The notes beneath the pieces are model-generated. The model had not been told where the DNA came from and ran no database searches. It saw nothing but the letters and a program-made list of their open reading frames with translations. A program made the translations under genes and the position numbers. 64,000 bases of DNA from Paenibacillus sp. RC334 (GTDB lineage Bacteria > Bacillota > Bacilli > Paenibacillales > Paenibacillaceae), in assembly GCF_030034735.1 (NCBI RefSeq), contig NZ_CP125370.1, forward strand, positions 5,379,001 through 5,443,000, read 5' to 3'. Shown piece by piece: positions 42,760 to 51,715 of this stretch. Numbering within the stretch: position 1 is the first letter of the stretch; the number at the start of each line of letters is the position of its first letter.

Positions 42760-43137
42760 CTATTCCTGCCCGTCTGTCGTGAATGAAATTTTTCCACACC
42801 ACATGCATAAGTTCGTGGAGCAGCTCATAAGAGCCGGAGATTGATCTACGTATACATCCTTCTTTCCATTCAACCAAGGCATAGATACGCTCGGTTTGCA
42901 GGGCTGCGGAATGATTTTTCCGCAATTACCTTTGTTTGCAGAAGAAACTGCAGGATTATGCATACTGCGGCACATTCCGAATGAAGGGATATGAGTCTGT
43001 GGGTGAAAATCTTGAATATTCCCCTGTAATTTATCACCAATGCTAATCCCCCTGTTAGCTGAAACACTAAACCTTCCTGTATGACTTCCATAGTTACACT
43101 GTATCTGTGCCCCATCCACTACATAGCTCTCACTCAT
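42760..43137 (-). CDS. DUF4280 PAAR-like tip protein
   Basis: About 125 residues. YVVDGAQIQCNYGSHTGRFS at the start and the Cys-rich remainder (IPSFGMCRSM, CGKIIPQPC, LMSCSTNLCMWCG) are those of the DUF4280 family, a PAAR-like cap of spike complexes. The conserved Cys and His residues could bind a metal at the tip. ATG 43137 overlaps the preceding stop (ATGA); the spike gene follows 52 nt later. A PAAR plus VgrG pair is the minimum tip of a contractile injection machine. Confidence 0.85.
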   Translation of the reverse strand: MSESYVVDGAQIQCNYGSHTGRFSVSANRGISIGDKLQGNIQDFHPQTHIPSFGMCRSMHNPAVSSANKGNCGKIIPQPCKPSVSMPWLNGKKDVYVDQSPALMSCSTNLCMWCGKISFTTDGQE

Positions 43138-43688
43138 TCTTGGACTCTCCTTTGTATAGATGGCCCCTCTGTATCGACCTTTTGTAATTTCAAGCCTGCC
43201 AAATTGAACTTTAAAATACATTCAGCCACATCAAGATCCACAATGATATGATGATTGGCATTCTGAATCCTGAATATCTTATGATTCTCCACTGCATATT
43301 CATCTAAAATGATTTTCCTCAGTGTACCGTCCCTATGATATTCACTAAGTGGTGATAAACACATAAGGCTAGGCGGATTAGCCAGCCAATACCTCGTTTG
43401 CTGCATTCGCTGCATATCGGCAAAAACAACCAGCTTCCAGCTTAATCCGGCTTGATATACATCAAATATTTCCTTTAGCTGCTCTGAAACTATGGATACC
43501 GGATGCTCAATAAAATCGATATAGTCTGCATCACCCGAAACATAAAATTGTAAAATGGAATCCTCCGCGCTGGCTGCCCACTCCAAGAGCTGCCTACGAT
43601 TCATCTCTTCGGAATGCATATACTCTGTAATACGGTTATCCTGATGAATCATGTAATATTCCATATGCTGCTGAATACACCGCCTCAC
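43134..43688 (-). CDS. Uncharacterised protein, faint DUF1629/Imm11-like pattern
   Basis: 184 residues from a GTG with AAAGGA upstream. Soluble. The run VSEQLKEIFDVYQAGLSWK, RYWLANPPSLMCLS, KIILDEYAVENHKIFRIQN and DLDVAECILK resembles DUF1629/Imm11-type proteins by pattern; I am not certain. It overlaps the upstream gene by 53 nt and the PAAR-like gene by 4 nt, so it is made together with the tip. An adaptor or chaperone for the cargo is as plausible as an immunity protein. Confidence 0.6.
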   Translation of the reverse strand: MRRCIQQHMEYYMIHQDNRITEYMHSEEMNRRQLLEWAASAEDSILQFYVSGDADYIDFIEHPVSIVSEQLKEIFDVYQAGLSWKLVVFADMQRMQQTRYWLANPPSLMCLSPLSEYHRDGTLRKIILDEYAVENHKIFRIQNANHHIIVDLDVAECILKFNLAGLKLQKVDTEGPSIQRRVQE

Positions 43689-44241
43689 TGATTCCTTTAT
43701 ACTCCCCTATTCTTACTTCCAAATCATCTTCGCACCTCAAAGCCCTGAATTCCGGTAGTTGTATAGCCTGTGGAATAGCATCCTTAGCTAATTGCAAAAT
43801 GTATTTATGATATTCCACTGCAGCCTGAAGTGCAAAGCGCTCAACATCAGGCTGAATAACCTTATTCATATAGGGTTTTCGGAGCTGATTCAATTCATCC
43901 TCCAGTTCTCCCAGATAGCTAAATGCCCATCCTGCATCATAGGTTCCATGACAAGGTTGAGGATCAAAGAACCAATTTTTATCATAGGCTTCGATGACAT
44001 AGTTATAGTTTCGATCCATCAGATACGTGCGCCTCATTGAATAGGTAATGTATCCAATCCTTGTCTTGGCCACTTCTGTAGAATTGGCTTGCAGGCAGAT
44101 CAATTGAAAGGATTGAATAAAAGATAAGATGAGCTCGTCTTTTCTTTGCTCATACAAAGACATTACTTGGTGTAATTTCTGATTCAGCACATCTTCTGCA
44201 TAGGTCTTTTGAAAGTGTTCTAGTGCTTCCAGTCTATTCAT
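43636..44241 (-). CDS. Uncharacterised first gene of the spike operon
   Basis: 201 residues, ATG after GAGGTGGG. Mostly helical, with ILSFIQSFQLICLQANSTE and YITYSMRRTYLMDRNYNYVI; no signal peptide or membrane anchor. I do not recognise the family. As the leading gene of the cassette, upstream of the PAAR-like tip, it could be a cargo adaptor. A TATATAATAGG upstream (about 44253-44263, minus strand) may be the -10 box. Confidence 0.65.
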   Translation of the reverse strand: MNRLEALEHFQKTYAEDVLNQKLHQVMSLYEQRKDELILSFIQSFQLICLQANSTEVAKTRIGYITYSMRRTYLMDRNYNYVIEAYDKNWFFDPQPCHGTYDAGWAFSYLGELEDELNQLRKPYMNKVIQPDVERFALQAAVEYHKYILQLAKDAIPQAIQLPEFRALRCEDDLEVRIGEYKGISEAVYSAAYGILHDSSG

Positions 44242-44408
44242 AATCCCACCTCTGAACCTATTATATAGAATATTTACATGATATTACTGGTCCTATTATC
44301 CTATTTAATTACACTTTTTTCATATGATAAGATTGCAAACGAATGTATAAAAAACCAAAAAAATCATTTAATAATTTCATAAATATGTATTCGTATACCC
44401 TATACCTC

Positions 44409-44597
44409 TCAAAAAACCTCCTCACTAGACCTACGAAATGAAGGTTTGCGCAAGCGAATAGGTAAATGGAAGTAGAAAGCCCGGTCTACAATGAAATAAT
44501 CATGTATAGGGGCAGTACCAGCGAACGTGACACCACCCGCAAAGTATTTACCATCAATTTCCACATGTTTGCACTTCATGACAGCTACGTGGTTCAA
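44409..44597 (-). CDS. Small open frame of uncertain status
   Basis: 62 residues from a TTG with AAGGCG nearby. The frame is open further upstream to about 44690, where it reads as a hydrophobic helix (KVPVFVGIGTIVLLC), so a truncated membrane or exported protein is possible. It has no recognised family. It lies between the spike operon and the DUF4181 gene, in a stretch of about 660 nt that is otherwise empty. Confidence 0.3.
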   Translation of the reverse strand: MNHVAVMKCKHVEIDGKYFAGGVTFAGTAPIHDYFIVDRAFYFHLPIRLRKPSFRRSSEEVF

Positions 44598-44903
44598 ATT
44601 GCGCCTTGGAAACCACGTTGAACCAGAATAACGAGTGCAAAGCAGAACTATGGTTCCGATACCAACAAAAACCGGAACTTTTCACTGGTTTACTTTACGG
44701 GCTGTGACAGCTTCGCTGGTACTACCCCATAAATGCTAATTTTTTGTATCGTTTGATAAAGATTCGTTCAAGCTGCGACGTGACCTTGAGATACAAAAAA
44801 GAAAGCCTTGAACCGGAAAATATTGGATCATATGTTTATTGATGCATGAAAAATTTGGATTGGTGTAGTATAGTTGAACAAATGGAAAAAGAAGGTGATA
44901 CCA

Positions 44904-45233
44904 ATGAGTTTTGCTCTTGTATTATTTATTGCAGCTGTGATTCAATTTGTTCTGGATAAAATTATCAGCAAAACAAATGAGAAGATATCAGACACGGATG
45001 GTTTTATCCCATACAGGTGGTTCATTGTGATTGGGGGTATTGTGGTAATTTTGTCAGTTCTTTTTGTTAAAGAACCTTATAAATATGTTTGGATTGGCGT
45101 ATTACTTATTCTAGTGTTCGGTGTTCGATCTATCTTCCAATGGAAATATATTCGAAGTTCACAAAAACATATTATTTCACTATTGATGATGGCCATATCT
45201 GTAGTTGGTACAATTGTTTACGTTTTAATTTAA
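44904..45233 (+). CDS. DUF4181-like small membrane protein
   Basis: 109 residues. Four hydrophobic segments (residues about 1-18, 42-57, 66-82 and 93-109) with a polar patch KIISKTNEKISDTDGFIPYR typical of DUF4181. ATG 44904 follows GAAGGTGA; a TTG at 44874 extends the frame. Function unknown. The stop is 25 nt from the left end of the IS element. Confidence 0.7.
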   Translation: MSFALVLFIAAVIQFVLDKIISKTNEKISDTDGFIPYRWFIVIGGIVVILSVLFVKEPYKYVWIGVLLILVFGVRSIFQWKYIRSSQKHIISLLMMAISVVGTIVYVLI

Positions 45234-45335
45234 CAAAAAAACCGCACAATTAGTGGTAATATCCCCTTTAAGTAGACACTCATAAAAAAACCTTGTGTTA
45301 ACATGAGGAAACGAGTGAACTTGGAGGGGATTTTT

Positions 45336-45643
45336 TTGGCAAAAAGGGACAGGTATTTCAAGCATATCTGGCTGGAGCGGAGAGTTATAAAGTAGCCGCA
45401 GAGAGGTTGGGGATTAAGCACTGCACCCAGCTCAAAGTATGGGTAAGAAAGTATCGAAATGGAGAGCCACTCGATACACGCAAGGGCTCCTCAAGCCCTA
45501 TGAAAGGACGTCCCCCCCGTAAGGCGTTTGCCAGTATCAAAGAAGAACGGGATTACTTGAAAGCTCAGGTGGACTACTTAAAAAAGCGATATCCAAATCT
45601 GGTAACGGAGCGAAGCTTAGACTACAAGATCACTACGAAGTGA
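45336..45643 (+). pseudogene. IS3-family OrfA (transposase HTH part), frameshifted
   Basis: GGAGGGG at 45323-45329 precedes a TTG at 45336 whose frame is MAKRDRYFKH and soon stops. With one more A in the A5 tract (45341-45345) the frame would join GQVFQAYLAGAESYKVAAER LG, the helix-turn-helix protein that continues to 45643. Translation from the proper start is therefore lost. Confidence 0.75.
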
Positions 45644-46268
45644 TTGAAGAACTGCGTGACCTCCATGGCATTACGCGCCTACTAGAACATTGCAGGGCTA
45701 TCCAGGGCCAATTACTACAAGTGGCGAAATACACACGCGCAACGAGCTGAAGCCCATACGCGGGACCATGAAATCAAGGAGCATATGGTAGCCATCCACT
45801 TAGCACACCGATATTACTTATATCTCGGATGGCACCCATTTTTATTACCTGTCCGCGATCCAGGATCTCTTTAACAATGAGATTGTCGCTTGGCAAATCT
45901 CCGACCGTAACGATGTGAAACTGGTCCTGGATACGGTGGAGCAGTGGACACGAAAAAGAGACGTCTTGGAAGCCGTACTCCATTCGGACCAAGGCTTCCA
46001 ATATACGTCTCAGGCGTACAACACACGATTAGAGGCATTCAGCGTCAAAGGCAGCCACTCTCGCAAAGCAACCTGCCTGGATAACGCATGCATCGAATCC
46101 TTTTTTTCGCATCTCAAGACAGAGAAGTTGTACCTTCACCAGTGTAAATCAGAAGCAGAGATCCATCAAGCCGTAGAGGAATATATCTACTTTTATAACT
46201 ACCAACGGTTTCAAGCTAAACTCAAACAGCGCGCACCGATTGAATATCGGCACGCGCTGGCTGCATAG
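45592..46268 (+). pseudogene. IS3-family OrfB (integrase catalytic part), frameshift plus internal deletion
   Basis: Upstream, HYEVIEELRDLHGITRLLE is followed near 45693 by a shift to the frame AGLSRANYYKWRNTHAQRAE. At about 45815 the sequence jumps from AIHLAHRYY directly to TYISDGTHFYYLSAIQDL, removing around 90 residues that include the first catalytic aspartate region. The C-terminal part (VLHSDQGFQYTS, ACIESFFSHLKTEKLY, YNYQR) is intact. The transposase cannot be active. Confidence 0.85.
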
Positions 46269-46297
46269 CTTTTTTCATCTGTCTACTTGACAGGGGT

Positions 46298-46390
46298 ATG
46301 ACCAGGCGAATGCTGATCAATTTGGTAGACAACGCGGTGAAGTTTACAAACGCGGGGGAAGTCACTCTGTCTGCTGCTACCCAATTGTAT
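46298..46390 (+). pseudogene. Histidine-kinase fragment (HATPase N-box)
   Basis: Immediately right of the IS, the translation RRMLINLVDNAVKFTNAGEV matches the N-box of sensor histidine kinases and is followed by TLSAATQL. No other kinase sequence is present. It is what remains after a deletion or IS-mediated rearrangement. Confidence 0.75.
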
Positions 46391-46455
46391 GATCATTCCG
46401 GCATTTGCTTAAAGCAGAGGCTGAATTCTACTCATACATGGCCTAAAAGGGCACA

Positions 46456-46486
46456 AAAACCCGTGACGGATATCGTCACGGGTTTT
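46456..46486. terminator. Bidirectional intrinsic terminator
   Basis: AAAACCCGTGACG and CGTCACGGGTTTT form a perfect 13 bp stem around GATAT. Confidence 0.85.
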
Positions 46487-46555
46487 CATGTCATGGATGT
46501 TTGCTAATAGGTAGTAATTGTCTCTCTAAACTTACGTATATGTGCAGGGCTGGGC

Positions 46556-47512
46556 CTAATAACGCTTGGGAGCAGCCAGCTTGGCCAAATCCGCCATGTA
46601 CGTAAAAAAGGCTTCCGGATCCGTGTCATATACCAGATTAACAGGGCGGCCTTCCGCCTGTTCCACGGTTCTGCCCTGACTTGGACCATCTGCGATGACG
46701 CTGCAATGTACCGTTTTTTTCTTTACAATATCCGGACGTCCCACCGATGCGGTGGTCAGCACATCCCACAGATAGTAGGTTGAGTTCGTCTCGCTATAGA
46801 CGAGCGGCGGACACCCTGCGTAGCAGTTGCCCAGGAAATCCACGCCTTCATAGCGGCGCTCGGCAGCCCAACGATTGCGTACGGCTGGCGTTAATGGCAC
46901 TTTGCTTGTGCTTTCCAGTGCCACCAGATCAATGGTAATGCCGCTTTGCCATACCCGATATGCTGCTTCCGGATCCCAGAACACATTCCATTCTGCTGTG
47001 CCGTCATGCTCAGGCTCCTCTACATTACCTTTTTCAAAGGTACCGCCCATCCATACCAGCTTGTCAATTTTCGCTTCAATATCCGGTGCCTCATCCAGCG
47101 CGCGTGCCAGATCGGTCAGCGGTCCAGTGAACAGGAGCAGTGTTTTGCCTTCGGCTCCACGTACCTTTTCGATCAGATGCTGATGAGCCGGCAGAGCTGA
47201 AAGCGGCGCTTCCATTTGTCCCGATTCATTCAGCACTGGCAATGCATCTACATAAAAGGAATGTAAACGCCAAGCGGCAGGAAATGGATTTTTACCGCGT
47301 GAATTAGATTTAGCGACTTCCACAGGCCCTTTATTTCGGCCAAAACGATCAATAATTTTACGGCTGGCATCCGTCGCAGGCTCCAGGTAACCATCTGCTG
47401 GAATAACCGATACTCCGGTCAAATGAACTTGCTCCATCTGAAGCAGCATAAACAGGGATACCAGATCATCCACTCCACCATCATGATTAAAATAAACGTT
47501 TGTCTGACTCAT
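46556..47512 (-). CDS. Nucleoside hydrolase, second copy
   Basis: 318 residues. FNHDGGVDDLVSLFMLLQ replaces the usual DxDxxxDD calcium motif with HDGGVDD but keeps the later TGPLTDLARAL and EWNVFWDPEAA. This motif form is seen in a distinct branch of the family, so substrate preference may differ from the enzyme at 30036-30965. GGAAGGAAG precedes the ATG. Monocistronic. The island lies between the two hydrolase genes. Confidence 0.9.
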   Translation of the reverse strand: MSQTNVYFNHDGGVDDLVSLFMLLQMEQVHLTGVSVIPADGYLEPATDASRKIIDRFGRNKGPVEVAKSNSRGKNPFPAAWRLHSFYVDALPVLNESGQMEAPLSALPAHQHLIEKVRGAEGKTLLLFTGPLTDLARALDEAPDIEAKIDKLVWMGGTFEKGNVEEPEHDGTAEWNVFWDPEAAYRVWQSGITIDLVALESTSKVPLTPAVRNRWAAERRYEGVDFLGNCYAGCPPLVYSETNSTYYLWDVLTTASVGRPDIVKKKTVHCSVIADGPSQGRTVEQAEGRPVNLVYDTDPEAFFTYMADLAKLAAPKRY

Positions 47513-47720
47513 CTGTCTCTTCCTTCCTTATATCCCCGCGTAACAGGCATGTTCTCATCGGCAATCATCTTTAATTATGCCTGATCACTTCGCTAGAGTA
47601 AATGTGCTATACTACTTTACATCAATAAAAAAATGACCTATATTTACCATTAATGTATAATTCAAATTTTATGCAATTACTTTTATAATCTAATGAGCAG
47701 CAGGGAAGAAGGTGCAGCCT

Positions 47721-47897
47721 ATGGTATCCAATCTGAATGCAGCCGGGGATGGTTTGCTTGCCATCATTGAAGAATTGCGCAGCGAGCTTATTACAAAGGC
47801 ACAGCATGAAGCCTTTACCGACCCTTCCATTGTAGAGCTAAGTCAACGTCTGGATCATTATGTAGTCCTTGCCCAACAAAGAAAAAAGAAAAGCTAA
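47721..47897 (+). CDS. Spo0E-like aspartyl-phosphate phosphatase
   Basis: 58 residues. IEELRSELI followed by the signature VELSQRLDHYVV (SQxLD) defines the Spo0E family, small two-helix phosphatases that dephosphorylate Spo0A-P and restrain sporulation. ATG 47721 is preceded by GAAGAAGG; a GTG at 47712 is also in frame. It is convergent with the pentapeptide-repeat gene. Confidence 0.75.
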   Translation: MVSNLNAAGDGLLAIIEELRSELITKAQHEAFTDPSIVELSQRLDHYVVLAQQRKKKS

Positions 47898-48037
47898 TGC
47901 CTCTTTGGTCCCCACCATACAATCCTCCCCCTCTCGGGTCAGTTCAACATATAAAGCACCCATTTCCCTGTCCAGTCCCGGCCCTGATCCTCAGGTTCTG
48001 CCGCTGGAGCAGGAATTTTTTTGTTTACTCCGTGCTT

Positions 48038-48646
48038 TTACCCTTCCACCTTCGCTCCATAGGATCGGGCCACGGCTACCGCCTGCTGGATATCGAGCTT
48101 CGCTCCGGTGATATCCAAATCTTTAAAATTCACGCCATCCATCTTCGCACCCCGCAGATCCGTTCCTTGAAGCTGCGCCCGGTGCAGCCTTACTCGGGTA
48201 AGATCCGCTTCCCGCAAATCTGCCTTTTCCAGATTACATTCGGTTAAGTCAGCTTCCTTGAATCGTATTTTTCGCAAATCCTGTTTTCTTAAATCTGCAT
48301 GACGCAAGTTCGTGTATGACCAATCTCCGCCTGTAATCGTGATACCATCCATATTCGCCCCCGCGAAATCTGAGCCTACCAGCTTGCAGTTATCAAACCG
48401 GGCCACAAACAGATTGGCACTGGTAAATAGACAATTCGTAAAGGCAGACTCCTTGTAATGAGAGGCATTCAGGATGGCTCCGGTAAAATCACAGTCCACA
48501 AAAGTACAGTCTTCAACAAGAGATTCATTCATCTCCACCCCCCGAAAGCGACAGCGGATAAACTCACAATTTCTCCACTCGCCTTCCCGGGCATCCATCG
48601 AACCAAAATCACGCGCTTCATAGACCTCATCTGTATAAAAAAACAT
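48038..48646 (-). CDS. Pentapeptide-repeat protein
   Basis: 202 residues. Repeated A(D/N)Lxx-type pentapeptides run from about residue 45 to the end (CDFTGAILNAS, ADLRKQDLRK, ADLTECNLEKADLREADLTR, GTDLRGAKMDGVNF), predicting a right-handed quadrilateral beta helix. Some relatives (Qnr, MfpA) protect DNA gyrase, others have unknown roles; no signature here decides. GGGGGAG precedes the ATG. It is 36 nt after the MarR gene, probably in one operon with it. Confidence 0.9.
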   Translation of the reverse strand: MFFYTDEVYEARDFGSMDAREGEWRNCEFIRCRFRGVEMNESLVEDCTFVDCDFTGAILNASHYKESAFTNCLFTSANLFVARFDNCKLVGSDFAGANMDGITITGGDWSYTNLRHADLRKQDLRKIRFKEADLTECNLEKADLREADLTRVRLHRAQLQGTDLRGAKMDGVNFKDLDITGAKLDIQQAVAVARSYGAKVEG

Positions 48647-48682
48647 GTTCTCCCCCTATTCCTTATCCCTCATATCAGGAAC

Positions 48683-49192
48683 TCAGCATTTCGGCAAAGA
48701 CCGTTCAAAACCCCTTTTCATTTTACCGAGCAAGCCCTTCATCATCTCATGATCCTCTGTCGTAAACTCGGACATACATGCACGGATCAGCTTCATATAG
48801 TAAGGCACGACCGTTACCAGTAGCTCCCGTCCTGCCTCCTTTAGTCCGACCGTGACCATTCGTCCATCGCTCTCGTGAGCCACCCGTTCAATCATTCCAT
48901 CCCGCTCCAGACCGTCGATTAGCCCCGTCATGGTTCCCCGCGTCACATCTGCCTTTTCTGACAGCTCTGATGGTGTCATCCGGTGCAGCGTATGGCAATG
49001 CAACAGGCTAAGGACGATGATTCGGCCCTGAGAGACTCCCAGCTTGGTAAGATCGGTATCTATTTCTCTGAAAATACCGTTAGCCAAGCGCGCAAAAGTC
49101 ACAAAAGTCTCCATATTGTCCACTTCTGCTTCCTCTTGTCCAAAACTACGTAGTACCCCGCGTATAGAGTCATTATGAAAATTAAAATTCAT
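48683..49192 (-). CDS. MarR-family transcriptional regulator
   Basis: 169 residues. Winged helix with MTPSELSEKADVTRGTMTGL and IDGLERDGMIERVAHESDGR, the recognition helix and wing of MarR proteins. The start overlaps the helicase stop by 11 nt and the pentapeptide-repeat gene follows, so it may control the group. Its ligand is unknown. Confidence 0.92.
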   Translation of the reverse strand: MNFNFHNDSIRGVLRSFGQEEAEVDNMETFVTFARLANGIFREIDTDLTKLGVSQGRIIVLSLLHCHTLHRMTPSELSEKADVTRGTMTGLIDGLERDGMIERVAHESDGRMVTVGLKEAGRELLVTVVPYYMKLIRACMSEFTTEDHEMMKGLLGKMKRGFERSLPKC

Positions 49193-51548
49193 GGCCTGTC
49201 CATTCCTTCCCTGATCCCGCTTGTTCCGTCAAACGATAGCTTCTCCATTCCTCCGGCAGCAAAGAAGCATACGGCTCCTTGGCAAACCGGTCATCTATCA
49301 GCACCAGCAAGCCTTCGTCATGCTCTGTGCGGATAAGCCTGCCCCCTGCCTGAAGAACCTTGTTCATCCCCGGATACACATACGCATAGTTGAATCCATT
49401 CCGTCCCTGTTCCGAAAAATAATCTCGCAGCACATCCCGCTCTGCGCCAATTTGCGGCAACCCGACACCAACAACTACGACTCCGTTCAAACGATCACCC
49501 GGCAAATCAACGCCTTCCGCAAACACGCCTCCCAGTACGGCAAAGCCAAGCAGGGTACGCTCTTGCCCCGGCTGAAAAGCCTCCAGAAAGTGATCCCGCT
49601 CCGGTTCGGTCATCCCTGGACTTTGTACCAGCGTTTCCACGGACACGCCCCGGGTCATAAATTCCTCATATACCTCTCGCAGATACGGATAGGAAGGGAA
49701 AAACACGAGCATATTCCCTTTACGTTCCTCAGCCAATCCCGCCAGCATATCTGCAATGGCCCCTTTCGAGCGCTCACGATCCCGATAGCGGATAGAGAGT
49801 GGTAACAGGCGTACATCCCATTGCTCCTGATGAAAAGGAGAAGGAACCTGCAACGTGTAATCTTCTTCCCTTGCTCCCAGCATGTCCCGGTAATACGCAA
49901 GCGGCGTCAACGTCGCAGAAAAATAAATCGCAGAGCGATAGCCCTTCACAGCCTGTCCCAGCAAATGCGAAGGATCCAGGCAGAACAGCTTGACCCGCAC
50001 TTCACTGCGTCCCGCCTCAATATAAGTGACGTAGCGTTCATCGTACAAAGCTGCAATCCGCAGCATGTTTTGAGCGGCAAAATACGTATCCAACAGCAAT
50101 GTATAGGCCGCTCCCGAGCTGCTCGTACTACCGACGCCCGTTAACAGTTCATGTTCGGCTGCCTCTACAAAAGGTGCCAATAGATCCAGCACCTCATGCG
50201 GTGCCACCGTATTTACTGCTTTTCCTGTATCCGCGTATAGCTTGCGCAATGCAATCATGTGCGCGTTAACTGCACTAGCCGACCCCGCAATCTCCGGGCT
50301 TAGCAGCTTGAATTCTTTTTTCAATTCCAAAAAAGACGATTTCAAAATTTCCGCCGAAAACATATCCCGGCCGCGTTCCACCAGATTATGCGCCTCATCC
50401 ACCAGCACAACACCTTTTCGCTTGTGCTCCTCCAGCAGTCTTTTCAAGGAAATACGCGGATCAAAAACATAATTATAGTCACTGATTATACCCTCCGAGG
50501 CATATGCCACGTCCAGCGAAAATTCAAACGGACATACCCTATGCTTGCGCGCATAATACTCAATCACCGCCCGGGTCATCAACGTCTCGTTCGCCAAAAT
50601 ATCGGACACCGCACCGTTGATCCGGTCGTAATATCCCTCGCACATGCTGCATGCTCCGGCATCGCAATCATTTTCATCCTTGAAGCAGATTTTATCCTTC
50701 GCCGTCAAGGTTACTACATGCATATGCAGCCCTTGGGCCTGCATTTTGGCATACGCTTCTTCCGCTGCTGCGCGGGTTGTGGTACGGGCCGTCACATAAT
50801 ATACCCGGCTCACCAGCCCTTCACCGATGGCCTTGATTGCAGGAAACAGGGTAGATACCGTTTTACCGATACCCGTAGGCGCTTTAGCAAACAGATTGAC
50901 CCCTTCTGCAATCGTCTTGTACACCGAACCCGCCAGAGGCCGCTGGCCTGAACGATACGTGTCAAAGGGAAAGGCCAGTGTTGCAATACTGGCATCCCGC
51001 TTCTCTGCATGTGCTCTCAGCAGGAATGCATACGGCGCATAACCCTCGACCATCCTCAGCGCAAAGGTCTCCAGCTCTGCAAAGGATAACTCCCGTCTGA
51101 AGCGCCGAATTTCTCCGCTGTATGCCTGTACATAAGTAAGCTGGGCCTGCATGGAATTGCGCTGCTCTTCGCGGGCAATCATATAGGCGTACAGAAACGC
51201 TTGCGCCCAATGCACAGGTTGACCGTCCCCCGGAATATCTTCGAGAGGAATGGAAACCGACTTGATTTCATCAACTGTCCATATGCCGTCCAGCTCAATC
51301 AGTCCATCACAGCGGCCCTCAACGATAAATAGAGCACCCTCATATAGAATTTCTGTACGCAAATGTACCTCTTTGCGGTCATGCTCCTTATAACTTTTTT
51401 GGATAAGCTGGTGTACGCGTGTTCCTTCCAGCATGCTGCTGTTCGAGCGGAAACCACCGTGAATGCTGCCGCTCCGATGCACATATTCCACAAGGGGTCG
51501 CACCGATATGTTAATTGGTTCCTTCATACGATCACCCGTTCCGATCAT
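49182..51548 (-). CDS. XPD/DinG-like DNA helicase with N-terminal Cas4-like nuclease domain
   Basis: 788 residues. Residues about 1-180 form a PD-(D/E)XK-type domain (EGRCDGLIELDGIWTVDEIK). The superfamily 2 helicase follows: Walker A APTGIGKT, an iron-sulfur Cys cluster (CFKDENDCDAGACSMCEGYY), DEAH as VLVDEAHNL, and motif VI QAGGRLIRT. It unwinds DNA 5' to 3' in repair or recombination; the domain order is that of a Firmicute CAS4-helicase-like family. Start at ATG 51548 (AAAGGA) or 51527 (GGGTGAT). Divergent from the GGDEF gene. Confidence 0.93.
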   Translation of the reverse strand: MIGTGDRMKEPINISVRPLVEYVHRSGSIHGGFRSNSSMLEGTRVHQLIQKSYKEHDRKEVHLRTEILYEGALFIVEGRCDGLIELDGIWTVDEIKSVSIPLEDIPGDGQPVHWAQAFLYAYMIAREEQRNSMQAQLTYVQAYSGEIRRFRRELSFAELETFALRMVEGYAPYAFLLRAHAEKRDASIATLAFPFDTYRSGQRPLAGSVYKTIAEGVNLFAKAPTGIGKTVSTLFPAIKAIGEGLVSRVYYVTARTTTRAAAEEAYAKMQAQGLHMHVVTLTAKDKICFKDENDCDAGACSMCEGYYDRINGAVSDILANETLMTRAVIEYYARKHRVCPFEFSLDVAYASEGIISDYNYVFDPRISLKRLLEEHKRKGVVLVDEAHNLVERGRDMFSAEILKSSFLELKKEFKLLSPEIAGSASAVNAHMIALRKLYADTGKAVNTVAPHEVLDLLAPFVEAAEHELLTGVGSTSSSGAAYTLLLDTYFAAQNMLRIAALYDERYVTYIEAGRSEVRVKLFCLDPSHLLGQAVKGYRSAIYFSATLTPLAYYRDMLGAREEDYTLQVPSPFHQEQWDVRLLPLSIRYRDRERSKGAIADMLAGLAEERKGNMLVFFPSYPYLREVYEEFMTRGVSVETLVQSPGMTEPERDHFLEAFQPGQERTLLGFAVLGGVFAEGVDLPGDRLNGVVVVGVGLPQIGAERDVLRDYFSEQGRNGFNYAYVYPGMNKVLQAGGRLIRTEHDEGLLVLIDDRFAKEPYASLLPEEWRSYRLTEQAGSGKEWTGHEF

Positions 51549-51715
51549 AGTCCTTTCACTTTATCACGAAGATAAAGGAAACGTAAGGGTCATAAGCATC
51601 GTTTATGGTCGATTGGTATTCACTCACACTTATTTTTTACCGAAATATAGAAGTGAGGCTTATTACTTTATTCTCAGCATTGTCAAACTCACATTACAGC
51701 ATAAAGGATAGGGTT

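Larger units (their letters stand above)
45260..46297 (+). mobile_element. Defective IS3-family (IS150-like) insertion sequence
   Basis: The ends are imperfect inverted repeats: ATCCCCTTTAAGTAGACA on the left (from 45261) and its counterpart TGTCTACTTGACAGGGGTA on the right (to 46297). About 1.04 kb, shorter than the usual 1.3-1.5 kb. Both reading frames are broken (see the two pseudogenes). No clear target duplication could be read. A histidine-kinase fragment abuts the right end. Confidence 0.85.

Noticed and set aside
32791..44241. Prophage interpretation of the spike cassette
   Set aside because: No terminase, portal, capsid, integrase, lysis or tail tube genes; lipoproteins and fused enzymes do not fit a prophage.
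32791..44241. A complete type VI secretion or extracellular contractile injection system
   Set aside because: Sheath, tube, baseplate wedge, ATPase and membrane genes are absent from the window; only tip and cargo are visible.
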